Assembly: GCF_004011695.2 (NCBI RefSeq)
Contig: NC_082410.1
Location: forward strand, 806,001 to 870,000
Direction: 5' to 3'
DNA: 64,000 nucleotides
DNA from: Ascochyta rabiei
Lineage: Eukaryota; Ascomycota; Dothideomycetes; Pleosporales; Didymellaceae
Below, one piece after another: positions 46,535-57,048 of this stretch. The position numbers and the translations under genes were made by a program. Position 1 is the stretch's first letter. Every line of letters starts with the position of its first letter. Below the pieces are notes generated by a model. The model did not search any database. It had not been told where the DNA came from and saw nothing but the letters and a program-made list of their open reading frames with translations.

Positions 46535-46927
46535 GGTGCCGCGGCTGATCGACCACGACAGCGTCCACTCAGGTACAGGCGCCGTTATCGATATCCAGCA
46601 CCGGCACCGCCATTATCGATATCCAGCACAGGCGCCGCTGCCGAGAGAGCCTTACAGACACCCGTCACTCGCACTGCCCTCTGTCCCAGCACGGGCTCCG
46701 TCCGTCCAGCTGCACAGCCCACTGTGCACTCACTCACGGGTTGGTGCATGACGCAACACCTCGGCGGCCTGAACCGTCCGCCTCACGCGCCGGGCTCACC
46801 CGCTCCTACCCTTTCGGCGCGGAGCACCCCCTCTCCCCCACACCCTCCACTCCCGCCACACCACACACCGCCTGCAGCAGAGCTCACCCTCTGCGCCCGC
46901 CACCGCAAACCACGCCCAGCTGCTTGA

Positions 46928-49900
46928 ATGAGCCCATCGCCCAACTCCCCCGCCGAGCACACGACGCCTGTCTCCAACCTCACCCACCTCCACCGCCAGC
47001 ATCAGCAGCGCAACCCTCTCAAGGTGCAGGACACTCCCCACCAGCCCGGGCGCAAGTCGAGACATGAGCTGGGACGACACAATAGGCACGGGGAGAGGGT
47101 TACACGCATCTACCCCCGCGAGATGTGAGCTGCCACCCACCCTGCCCCCTCAGGCACCCACTGACCAGGCCGCAGAACAAAGTCGCCGCCCTCCGCCCAG
47201 CGCGTCTCCTCCACCTCTCCACCCACCAACTATAATGCAACCACCTCGCCACTGCTGTCGGCTTTTGGTGCCACCAGGACAGCGACCGCGCAGTACACCA
47301 CCGAGTGGACCAAGTCACTGCCTTTCTTCGGCAACCAGGCCTCTCCAGGCAACGGCGCCATAGCCATAGCTGGCTCACCACCGACATTCCAGAACTCACC
47401 AAGTGCTCGAGACGGACTGTACATGTCACCCGGAATGTCAAACTCGCCTCCCATGGCGGGAGCGCGGCCTCTGAGTCACCCCAACCAGCAGGCCACGTTC
47501 GGTGGCCGCCTGCAGAGCTCCCCAGGCAAGCACCGTAGAGCGTCCACTTATTCGCAGTACACCGGCCGTCCACTGTCACAGAACTTTGCAGGCAACCCAC
47601 CCCTACCCCACCAGCCGCAAGCCCACTTTTACGGCGCACCGGAGCTCGACCTTGGTCTGGATGGGCTTCGAGATGGCCGTGTTGCACCCGGCGAAGAGGG
47701 GTACTTCTGTGGATTTGACACACTGAGTACCGCTGGTGATGAAGCGGCTCGGACTACCGAGAACGTTCTACTTGTTGGCTCTCAGGGCGGTCTGGATGTC
47801 TTTCGGGTGGAGAAGGGCAAGCTCGATATTGTAGGTCGTCTGGAAGGCTTAAGAGGCAGTGTTATCGGCGCGAAGATTCTACCTTGGACTTCTAGGAGAG
47901 ATCCTCTGGCTGCCTCCAGGCCGTTGATCGCCCTCACTCTGCATGGCCCGGTAGTGAAGGAAAGTCGCAGCAGTCACAGTGGCAGTGGCTCCTCGTCCGT
48001 CATCGATGACTCTGCCTCAGAGTCTCCTAGCAGGCCCTCTAGCAGAGACTCTGCAACACAGGTCAGCGGCTACCAGACTACCATTGAAGTGTACTCCCTC
48101 AAAGAGCAGGCGAAGCTGGCGACTCTATACACGAGTCCTCTGGTACCGTTGATCACTCCCGTTGACAGTCCTCTGTTTCAGCCTCCTTCTCCGGTCGGCG
48201 AATGGGTGGTCGATGCGAACGGCAAGTTCGTAGTCGTGGCGTCAGGAACGAGTGGAGAGTTGTTCATCTTCGCTCCATACCCCAACGGTTATGAGGAACA
48301 CTCGGAGCGGTTTCGCTGTATAGGCAAGATCTGGACGTCTGTTCAGCTCCGTGAGCGAGTGACAGCCTCGAGTGCGTCCAGTGGTGCGGATGGAAGCCAT
48401 GAGGACATTCCTCCTGAGAAATATGGCGTGCCTGTGTTTTCCCTTTCTGACCGCTGGCTCGCTGTAACCCCGCCTGCATCCAGTTCGCAATATCCGATCA
48501 ACGGTACAGCTTTGACTTCTCCATACTATGAGCGCCCGCCTGGCGTCGCACATCACAGCGCACCACCTCAGCCGTCTTCAAATTGTGCCGTAGACACGCC
48601 TGAGGTGGATACCCTCTTGAACCGACTAACAAGGGAAGGAACTCAGGTTGCAATTCAAGGTGCACGATGGGCCACCGAGAAGAGCATGCAAGCTTTCAAG
48701 AGCTACATGAACAAGGGCTCGGCAAACAGTCTACCATACCAGGACCCAATGCAGCACTACTTTCCACCCACGCATGGCCACAACCAAACTCAGCCACGAC
48801 AGGAGGCCACCGTGATCGCGATACACGACTTGCAGAAACTCATCGAGGCTGAAGAAACACGGAGCAAGAGCGCTTTACAGCCAATCGCAATCATCCCGGC
48901 CGTCCAAGGCTGCAGCTTTCTGTCTTTCTCTCCGACTGGTCTGATGCTGATGACAATCAGCAAAAAGGGTGACCTTCAAGATGTGTGGGACCTGAAGCGC
49001 ATCAATTTTAAGAGAGCACGCAAGACCACCAGAGAACAAGCAACAGGACCACATGTGCGACAGGTCGCTAGATTTGCTCGCATCACGGTCACGAACGTTG
49101 TCGATGTGGCGTGGTCAGCTCCGCGCATCGACAAAGTGGCTGTCGTTACCGACAAGGGCACAGTGCACATGTTCCTCATGCCTGCTTCAGCCTTCCAGTG
49201 GCCACCCTCCAGACGGACTCGTCCAGCAGCCTCAGCGAAACCGAGGATTGACAACGTACCTACGAACAACGGAGGTGCAGTCGGCTCTGCAATGCAAGTG
49301 ATCAACGGTACAGCGAAGCCGTTCTTCAATGCTGTTCGTGGCCGTGCCACCAGCAATGGCTCGCGCTTTACCTTCAGCAGCCTCGGCATGACTCCTGCTG
49401 CTGGTGCCAAATCCAGCAAAGCTGTAGCTGCGGGTGTCGGAAAGTCCATCAACAACATTCGGCATGCTGGCGATAACAAACTCGCATTGCCGGTTTCACC
49501 CAGCGGCGTCAAGCCTCACAGCGTGCGTTGGCTCTCCGGCAAAGGTCGTGGATCTATCGCGCTGGTTGCTGGCGGTGCTTTGCAGATCTGGCGGGTTCAG
49601 ATGCGACCTGCCACTGGCAAGGGCAAATCTTCCAATGCGACGTCGATCACGAAGAGGAAGGTGGTTGAGTTTGGTCTGGCTGCCATTCCAGATACATCGT
49701 TCCCTCCTTCGATCGCCGAGCAGCTTTTCCCACAGCCTGGCGATCAGGACGTATCAAACGACGTCTACGGAGAGTGGCTTCCTCGAGCTCTGCCACGTAA
49801 GCTCGCCGCACGTGGAAGCAAAGCTTCCGGCACGGCATTGGCACCTCTAAGCTTCTCTGAGATCGAAACGAACCCACCATATCAGCCCTTCTACACAGAC

Positions 49901-50287
49901 CGACGAGTCAGTCGCTTCGTCTACTCGCGCCCCTTGACCAGCATAGATGAGGGTAATAGCGAGTACCAACCGTCCACACCAGGCCTTGCCAGCAACCTTC
50001 ACCATGAAGACGATGGCTCCCCTTGGCTCTTTGGTGAGGACGTTGAAGCGATACGTATCTCATCACCTGCCGCACAGACTCATGATCTCGACGAAGATGA
50101 GTTTGTAGCAGGTGTTGCCGCCAGGATCGAGAACAAGCTCATCCTCAACGATGACGAGGAGGAGGTTGAGCAGGTTGTCGTGACTACGAGACGAAGGCGT
50201 GCCAAGAAGGATGGCGCTGAGGAGGGCGAGGAGGGCTTCTTCGAGGATGACTGCGAGGTTTTGGACTTTGCGGAGGATCGAGTGTGA
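46928..50287 (+). CDS. Large WD40/beta-propeller-like protein (BCAS3/Atg18-superfamily resemblance)
   Basis: This is a predicted 1102-aa protein with exons 46928-47124 and 47176-50287. The 51-bp intron (GTGAGC donor, CTGAC branch, CGCAG acceptor) connects a Ser/Pro/His-rich N-terminus to a frame that is open from 47165. The central part shows beta-propeller strands: NVLLVGSQGGLDVFRVEKGK, TIEVYSLKEQAKLATLY, KFVVVASGTSGELFIFAPYP, GCSFLSFSPTGLMLMTISKK and DVAWSAPRIDKVAVVTDKGT. The SFSPTGLMLMTISKKGDLQDVW segment resembles the BCAS3/Atg18-type propeller. Ser-rich and poly-basic linkers interrupt it, and the C-terminus is acidic. The role may be in autophagy or membrane traffic, but that is weakly supported. 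The start codon is uncertain; a shorter form could begin at 47423. Confidence 0.7.
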
Positions 50288-50820
50288 GGGTTGATGACGT
50301 TCCTACACGTCTTTGTCCGCCGTGGTGTTTGCGTCAGCACGTTGCACTTGTCCTCCCCAACTTTTCCCCCCTCTTTTTTGAACTACTTGCATAGTGTTTG
50401 GGACGCGTCAGTGCATCGGGGTGCTTTGGCGTTTGTCCTTTGCCGCGTGATTTTTTTTTTTTTGCATACAACCGCAGCGCTCCCATACCACAACCAGATA
50501 CCACCTTACCATCACACAACCACTCATCTTGCCATAGACTACAATAGAAACAAATCTCTCGATGCCACAATCCCCGGTGATTCCCTTCTAACCCGCCGCA
50601 CACACCCAGCAGCTACCATCTCGCCAGATCCTGCGTCCAGACACAGCCTCCTTCCTCCTATCCACTTCTGCACAGCGATGCCTCAATGCGCTTCACGCCG
50701 GCAGAAAATAGCTCGATGCCGTGGAAGGTGTGCGCTGAGAAGCGAGTCTGCAAGCGACGTGCACACAGCGGCCGAGTAGGATGAGAGGAGAGTGGATACG
50801 GGGCCTAGTTCTGTGGGGGA

Positions 50821-50945
50821 AGAGACAGAGACGGAGACGGAGACGGAGACAGAGACAGAGGCAGAGGCAGAGGCAGAGGCAGAGACAGAGACAGAGGCAG
50901 AGACAGAGGCAGAGACGGAGACAGAGGAAGAGGAAGAGGAAGAGC
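50821..50945. repeat. (GAGRCR)n hexanucleotide tract
   Basis: About 20 imperfect copies of GAGACA, GAGACG, GAGGCA and finally GAGGAA form a 125-bp purine-rich strand. The pyrimidines of the plus strand are almost only C. Confidence 0.9.
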
Positions 50946-51015
50946 GGGTTCGGGTCTTGAGGGATGGAAGGGCCTTGGGGATGTGCGGGTTACGATCTTG
51001 GGGTTTTGGACTGTG

Positions 51016-51176
51016 GGATGGGATGGGATGGGCTGTGCTGTGCTGTGCTGTGCTGTGCTGTGCTGTGCTGTGCTGTGCCATGCCATGCCATGCCATGCTG
51101 CGGGGACGTTTGCGGGGACGTGCTGTGGTAGGGTACTCGGATGCCAATGGGAGGAGCAGAGCAGAGCAGAGCAGAG
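51016..51176. repeat. Cluster of four pentanucleotide repeats
   Basis: In order: (GGATG)3, (CTGTG)8-9, (CCATG)4, an 11-bp duplication GCGGGGACGTT, and (GCAGA)4. The change from one unit to the next goes through single-base variants. Confidence 0.9.
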
Positions 51177-51487
51177 TCGACGGTCTGGAGAGGGAATGGG
51201 AAGATCGTGTAGGTTCATCATTGGGGTTGGATCAGATTCATCATCAGAAGAAGATATGATTTGAAAATAGTTGGCTATGTACATGAGTAGCCCAGCAGCG
51301 AAAGCATGGAGCTAGCGTTATGATGAAATATTTCCAAGAGAAGTTAAACGTTGGGAGCGTGCCGTCTGCGGGCTGCTCTACCTGGACAGTGTGAACAGCG
51401 ACCAGCACGTTTCACACCGTGTGCGAAATCATGTCAAAGGCCAACGGAGGCGTTGGCGGCGCTGTTCAGCACTTTCGACATGCCCTC

Positions 51488-54049
51488 CTATACGGACAGC
51501 ACGTGCATGTGCTCCTGATCCGGTGTTGCCGGAACATAGAAGGGATTGAAGGCGGTTGTTTTGCCTTTGTGCGCGGCCATCTGCAGGCCGATTCCACGCA
51601 TACGCTCTGCACCTCGTCCAGGAGGCGGCGGGCGCTTCTCTTTGGTGCTCTTGCGATGTTGCTTCCTGTACAGCTGTTCCCTACGTCGTTGCCTTTTCTT
51701 TTCCAGACCCACCTGGATGTCGATGGCACGACGAACTGGCATGTCGTTTGTGCTCGTCTCTTCTTCGTCGTACTCGAGAGGGTTGTGGTGGGCGGTGATG
51801 GGCGTGCGGGGCAGGGACGCCGACACTGTCAAAGCTGGTCGCTCGCCGATACCACCAAACTTGATCGACATTGCAGAGCGCTGTCGTGATGCCAGAACGT
51901 TGGCAGTGCCGTGACGAGACGGAGGTGGCGAATGAAGGCGAACTGGCGCAGGGGAGCGTGCGCGTACTGGTGATTTGCCAAACAGCGCACGCGGAGGTGG
52001 TGGGGAGCGATGTACAGCCTTTTTGCTCGACGGAGGTGGAGAACGGTGATTGAGCCTCTTAGTGGGTGGGGGCGGAGATCGATGAACCGCACGTTTAGCG
52101 GGAGGTGGGGAGCGATGGACTGCACGCTTGGCAGGCGGAGGGGATCGGTGCACAGCGCGCTTGGCTGGTGGAGGTGAACGGAATCGTTTCGGTGAGTTTG
52201 CTGGAGGAGAGCGCTGCTTTAGAGTGTCCCTGCGACGTCCACGTGGTGCACCGTCGATGAGGTCCATTCGTCCGTGCATCATGAAGTAATTGTCGCTTTC
52301 GGAAGGGTTCTCAATGTCGTCCACCTCGTCCTCCTCGTCTTCATCAACCAGCTCAGGATCAGAAGCTGGGAAGCTGGGGTCAATGTCCTGGGGTGCCGGC
52401 TTGTGCTTGGCTGCGCGGCGACGTTCCAGATTCGATATGTAAGCCTCCTCTGCTGGTCGATCCTCATCGAGGGTTCCGCAAACGAAGTCGGTGCTGTCGG
52501 GAAGCTCTGGGCTTGGTATGCGGATGTTCACCGGCTTTGATTTTTTGCGCCTGACCGATGGGCCTGACGGACCCTCTGCACGCTGACCGTCCTCTCGCTC
52601 AAACATTTTGAGTCCGTTTTTCCGGCTCTCGAGAGAACCAATCGACGACTCGGAAACAGTGCGGTGGTTTTTGGGTCGAAGATTACCAATATGATCGACG
52701 GACGTGGCTGCAGTCGAAGCTCCTGGGGCCCACCAGTTGTAATCAGATCCTACGTCGCTCTCGTCGTCCGAGACTGCGAAACCTTCTTCGTCGTCTGTTT
52801 GGAAGCCTTCATCGGTAGCATCGCTGTACGCGTCGCTGTTATTCTCGTCGTCGGCGTCATCGTCATCATCGTCATCATCATCATCATCATCGTCGTCGTC
52901 GTCGTCGTCATCTTCATCATCTGCTGCATCATCCTCATCGTCCTCATCGTCTTCCAGGGCCTCTTCTTCGACCTCTTCTACTAGTTGACGGAGGTTGTTT
53001 TCCACTCTGAGCGTGTCGCCAATGGTAAGTCGATTTCGGTGGCATGTGACCTCTTGCGTCCATTCTTCGACCTCTTCCTCTGAGCTTGCGAACTCGTGGA
53101 AACGGTAGGCTTCTGTGTGGGCGAGGTCCGCGTTCTGGCTCAAGCGACGGGTTCGGTCGACGATGGATACCTTGCGGACACTGATGGGAGAATTGTTGCG
53201 AACGGTCGAGTCCGAGTCACGGTGGGCTCTTGGGGATGGCTTCGGTGACGAAGGTATCCCACGTGCCACTGGCGCTGGGCTTGCCGCACGGCGCTGGGCC
53301 TTGGGTCTCGAGGGAGCCTCTGTAGAGACTTTGGTGGGGCAGGCGAACTTGATGGTGCAAGCACGCTTGGGCGGTTCTTGTGTGGGCGGGGGTGTCGCTG
53401 GCTTCACGGGTGCCTCCACTGGCTTCTTCTCTTCTTTGTTGCCGCCGCAAGCAAACATGATGCGCCTCTTCCTGCCCAAGGTTGCCTCGACTCCCTGCTC
53501 ACCAACGGATGGTGCCGTCTTGGGTGGTGCAGCGGTATCGTGTTCCTGGCCAACAAAGGTAATACGCTGCTCGGAGGGCTTCTTTGTAAAGGGCGGCAGC
53601 ATGGTGTGGATCATGGTGGAGGGTAGTGGTGGGCTCGGGGTGCACGTCCTTGTGCCTGGACTTGTCAAGCCTCCGTCACTCGTCAGATCAGTGGTCGAAA
53701 TGGTGCTGTTGCTCCACGTGGAGATGCACGACATGCCGCGAGGCGGATCCCTGTCGGAGTGGTCGTCGACAGGCGAGCTCGTGTTCGAGGCGGATTTCAA
53801 GGCGGTGGTCAAGAGAGAAGTTTTGCGGTCTATGGCTGGTTTCGAAATCTTGGTGAAGGATGATGTCGACGAGGGCTGAATCTTCAGCGGTGCCGGTCGT
53901 GGAGTGCGCCCTTGTTCAGGAGGCTCATCGACGTCGGCCGGTACTTCCTCTTCTGCAGACATTGTGGGTGGCGTTGTGGTGAGGGTAGTGGGTATTATGC
54001 TCGTGCCCGCTGCACCTGTTCTCCCAATGTGATGGTGCTCGTTCGCCAT
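51488..54049 (-). CDS. DUF2457-type fungal protein with poly-Asp tract and SPPP repeats
   Basis: This is a single exon of 853 codons starting at the ATG at 54049. Near residues 105-150 lies CISTWSNSTISTTDLTSDGG followed by LTSPGTRTCTPSPPLPS, a hallmark of the fungal DUF2457 family. Other stretches are EEVEEWTQEVTCHRNRLTI, then a very acidic block (about 350-400) with roughly 20 consecutive Asp, and SDDESDVGSDYNWWAPGAS. From about 625 an 11-residue unit, RSPPPAKRAVH, is repeated with decay. The end is basic and helical (KKRQRRREQLYRKQHRKS), perhaps a nuclear signal. Charge and repeats suggest a nuclear, nucleic-acid- or histone-associated protein, but the function is unknown. Confidence 0.8.
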   Translation of the reverse strand: MANEHHHIGRTGAAGTSIIPTTLTTTPPTMSAEEEVPADVDEPPEQGRTPRPAPLKIQPSSTSSFTKISKPAIDRKTSLLTTALKSASNTSSPVDDHSDRDPPRGMSCISTWSNSTISTTDLTSDGGLTSPGTRTCTPSPPLPSTMIHTMLPPFTKKPSEQRITFVGQEHDTAAPPKTAPSVGEQGVEATLGRKRRIMFACGGNKEEKKPVEAPVKPATPPPTQEPPKRACTIKFACPTKVSTEAPSRPKAQRRAASPAPVARGIPSSPKPSPRAHRDSDSTVRNNSPISVRKVSIVDRTRRLSQNADLAHTEAYRFHEFASSEEEVEEWTQEVTCHRNRLTIGDTLRVENNLRQLVEEVEEEALEDDEDDEDDAADDEDDDDDDDDDDDDDDDDDDDADDENNSDAYSDATDEGFQTDDEEGFAVSDDESDVGSDYNWWAPGASTAATSVDHIGNLRPKNHRTVSESSIGSLESRKNGLKMFEREDGQRAEGPSGPSVRRKKSKPVNIRIPSPELPDSTDFVCGTLDEDRPAEEAYISNLERRRAAKHKPAPQDIDPSFPASDPELVDEDEEDEVDDIENPSESDNYFMMHGRMDLIDGAPRGRRRDTLKQRSPPANSPKRFRSPPPAKRAVHRSPPPAKRAVHRSPPPAKRAVHRSPPPPTKRLNHRSPPPSSKKAVHRSPPPPRALFGKSPVRARSPAPVRLHSPPPSRHGTANVLASRQRSAMSIKFGGIGERPALTVSASLPRTPITAHHNPLEYDEEETSTNDMPVRRAIDIQVGLEKKRQRRREQLYRKQHRKSTKEKRPPPPGRGAERMRGIGLQMAAHKGKTTAFNPFYVPATPDQEHMHVLSV

Positions 54050-54074
54050 GTTTGCTGGTTGGTGGTGGGGCAGT

Positions 54075-54097
54075 TGTGTGTGTGTGTGTGTGTGTGT
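54075..54097. repeat. (TG)n microsatellite
   Basis: About 11 TG units lie 26 bases upstream of the DUF2457 start codon, so probably in its 5' leader or promoter. Confidence 0.95.
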
Positions 54098-54255
54098 ATA
54101 GTGCCGAGATGTGTCGCCGTGGGACGTCTACGGTGTGGCGCAGACGTCGATGGCAAGCGCGGTGTCAGATGGGTAGCGGAAGAGCGGAGAGTGGAGACAG
54201 AGCCGGGATGGTGGCAAGGAAGCGCGAGTTGGTGGTGGTATTACTGAGTATATTG

Positions 54256-54312
54256 ATAGTAGTGGTGGTAGTAGTGGTGGTAGTAGTGGTGGTGGTGGTA
54301 GCGGTGGTGGTG
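54256..54312. repeat. (GTAGTGGTG)n-like trinucleotide repeat
   Basis: GTA, GTG and GTT-like triplets alternate over about 57 bp. Confidence 0.9.
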
Positions 54313-54499
54313 AGGTGGGGCCCCAGAGGACGTGTTGCTATAATATGGAGAACATGGTGCAAGTGCGTGCAGTAAAGGTCGGACCGAAGTAAGATGAATG
54401 GCGTGGCAGAGCTGTCAGATTGTAGCAGCCGCACGTGGGGAGGGATGCCCTGCGAAGATGATGTACGATGGTAGGATCTTCAGACACGCTGTGGCAACG

Positions 54500-54546
54500 G
54501 CGGGCAGGCGGGCAGGCGAGCAGGCGCGCAGGCGCGCAGGCGCGCA
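54500..54546. repeat. 8-bp GC-rich tandem repeat
   Basis: Unit GGCAGGCG/GCAGGCGC recurs about six times with single-base drift. Confidence 0.85.
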
Positions 54547-54644
54547 AGAGGGCTCCAGGAGGGCTGGCCGTGATCCTATAGGCGGAGGCGCTGGGGGTGC
54601 TGAGCAAGCGTGGGGCGGAGTGCTATGCAAGCTTTCGCGATGCC

Positions 54645-54713
54645 AAGCAGAGCAGAGCAGAGCCGAGCAGTGCTGTGCTGTGCTGTGCAGCGCAGAACAG
54701 AGCAGTGCAGAGC
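54645..54713. repeat. (AGCAG)n and (TGCTG)n pentanucleotide tract
   Basis: About five AGCAG units pass into about four TGCTG units and then decayed AGCAG units. The same families occur at 51.0-51.2 kb on the other side of the DUF2457 gene. Confidence 0.85.
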
Positions 54714-55490
54714 GTTCAACACAACCGGAGATGGAGATGGAGAAGGGAGGAGAGGAATTTCATTTCATGTGCGGTGGCCGTGTTGGCGTGCTGGGGAAAA
54801 GCGCTAGGCCGGCTCCTGTTCTGTCTGTGGCCTGGTGCAGCAGCCAATGCAACGCTGGGCTTTTGCAGATTTCGACTTTGGCACTCTGGCACCGTTGGCC
54901 GCTCCATGTCAAAGTCGCACAACCAGGTCCAAACTCGGCGAGCACCTCTTGTCCGCTGGCTTGCGCGAATTACGGCGCCCGCTGACAGGCTCCTTCCGAC
55001 ATCCGTCTCACCTTGACACCTGCACGCTGCCTGCCTGCCCGACCCCTTCGGCCTGTTCGACGCCTTCGACCTGCTTGCCCGCCTCGACCTGCTCGGCCGG
55101 CTCTTTGTTGCCATCGTCGACCTCGGTCTTCGTCGCTTGCACAGAATCACGTCCAGAAGCAGGTTTTCCCTCTTCCACCAGCTCCCGGCGCTTGTCCACG
55201 GCTACGTACCCAACCTGGTGCGCAGTGGCTCATGCATCGATCCAAACGAGACCCTGATCCACCGCATGCCGCCCACTGAATCCTCTGACCCTTCCCTCCA
55301 GCCGCTGCACCCTCCGAGCTGCATACAGAGTACGAGCATGTCCTCCGCGCTAGCCAAGCTCCTTGACTGCACACGCCCACTCGACTCCACCGCAGCCCCC
55401 ATGCATCGCTCAGCATCAGCCTCGTAATACCTCGAGTGCACGCACGCATGCAATGCATCGCTGATGCTCGTCTTTGATACGCGAGCTTGG

Positions 55491-55526
55491 ACCCTTTCCA
55501 CCCTTTCCACCCTTTCCACCCTTTCA
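55491..55526. repeat. Four 9-bp tandem repeats
   Basis: Unit ACCCTTTCC occurs four times, the last copy with one change, in a pyrimidine-rich strand. Confidence 0.9.
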
Positions 55527-57048
55527 ACCCCTTCAACTCTCCTGTCCTGGCTCGCCCCTCCTCGACGTTTGAGCCTCACCTCTTCTTACTCCCTCAACAG
55601 CATCTCCATCTCCATCTCCATCCGCTGTCTACACAGCGCTACACCGCCCTTCACCGCTCTTCTCACCTCACCATCCTCACCCTCGGTCACTTGATGCATC
55701 CGCCATTCTGGCACAGCTCGCTAGTTGCGGCTTTCCCGTTTCATCCACACATGCTTCGCCGCGCCACATCGCGTGCAGGAACAGGCTCCGTCTTCGCTGC
55801 ATCTCGTTGGCTGATAGGTGACATGTGTCGAATCCGTGACTGTGCAGTGCCACGACTGAACACCGGGTCAACGGTCGACCTTCCATAGAATCCATCTCGA
55901 AGCGGGGTATCTGTTCATCTGACCGCGACCGCTCTAGCCACCAACAGAACCCGGATGCTGCGCCAGGCCTACATACCACAGCCAGGCTATGACTGACGTG
56001 CTACCATGCACTTGCTGGTCACCATCCAACCTGTCTGTATGACGTCGCTTCCAGTGGGAGATGCCATCCATCCAACGCCAGATCGTCCAGCAATCGCTAC
56101 CTCACGTCTCCTGACAGACACTTTACTCGCCCCCCACGCTTCGTCAAAGCTCAAACCACAGGCATGAAACCTCGCTTCACTTGGCAGGGTCTGTCCAATT
56201 ACCCGGATAGGCAGTGCGTCAAACTTGGTTTTTCAACACACTCAGATCATGCCTGGTTCGAGCAGTACGAACATCCATGGCTCGAGCTTTTGCACGCAGC
56301 ATCAACACAGCTCCGCAGCTATGTATCTACGTCCCTGAAACTCATCGCCTGTGCCCCATCTTGACACCCTGACGTTACAGTTACACGACCCTACCACCGT
56401 CCTTTGATTCCTGCACACCAACCACCGAGCCACTCCACCACCACACAAACAACCCCCGTCACGACCTCGCATCACACAACCACAGCCAAGCATTCCCTCC
56501 CTCCCTCCCTCCCCTCCAAGCCCCGCTGCACAACCGTTTCGCCTTGCACAACCTGCAGTCGTCGCTGTAGGTACCGCGCTTCGCTCCGTGCCAACCAAGC
56601 ATCCCACGCATCGCCGCAAGCCCGCCTCGTACGCGCAGCCAAGACGCTGCCCAGACGCTGGGCACGCTAGCTCCGCGTAGGAACGCGTCTGCGCGCGTCG
56701 TTGCCGGCTTGGACTTGACTCGTGAGTGAGGGAGAATTTCATGGACTTTGGTGGCCGGGGGACTTTGGTGAAATGGCACGTGCAGCACGGCACGGCACGG
56801 CACGGTCTTTGGGATGGATGGATGGATGGATGGATGGCTAGATAGATCTCGCATCTACATTTCCCCCAAGCTTACCTACTTCGCAGCCACGCCACACAAC
56901 CCTTGTCAACAAACCCATCACAGCTGTGGCGTATAGTGCTTCATGGTGGGAAACCCCTTCAAGGCTTGTCAGCCAACTCCCCTTCTAATGCCATGCTTCC
57001 AGCCAACGCCATACCCCTTGTTCTAGCGCCTACGGATGCATATATGCA

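Larger units (their letters stand above)
45200..46927. other. Repeat-rich intergenic stretch
   Basis: No gene is recognised. At least four families of short tandem repeats lie between 46.1 and 46.64 kb; three are listed separately. The fourth is an imperfect pair of a TTATCGATATCCAGCAC-containing unit at about 46584-46632. The last 200 bases are C-rich and lead into the WD40 gene. Confidence 0.6.
50288..51487. other. Repeat-rich spacer between convergent genes
   Basis: This stretch lies between the stops of the WD40-like and DUF2457 genes. It holds a run of 12 T near 50450, the hexanucleotide tract at 50821 and the pentanucleotide cluster at 51016. Long frames across the tracts only reflect their periodicity. 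Confidence 0.6.
54050..57048. other. Long repeat-rich intergenic stretch, no gene recognised
   Basis: This is the upstream region of the DUF2457 gene and the 3' flank of the esterase gene. It holds at least six short tandem repeats, most listed separately. A (GGAT)n tract with an adjoining (GGCAC)n tract lies at about 56795-56837, and a CCTCCCT run near 56493. Frames of up to 200 codons run through the repeats but show no domain. Confidence 0.55.

Noticed and set aside
50792..51259. 155-codon frame across the GAGRCR tract (ETETET...EAEAEA)
   Set aside because: It is produced by the repeat period; all six frames stay open over such tracts.
54398..54985. 195-codon plus-strand frame
   Set aside because: It crosses three tandem repeats and shows no domain, and its composition is that of the repeats.
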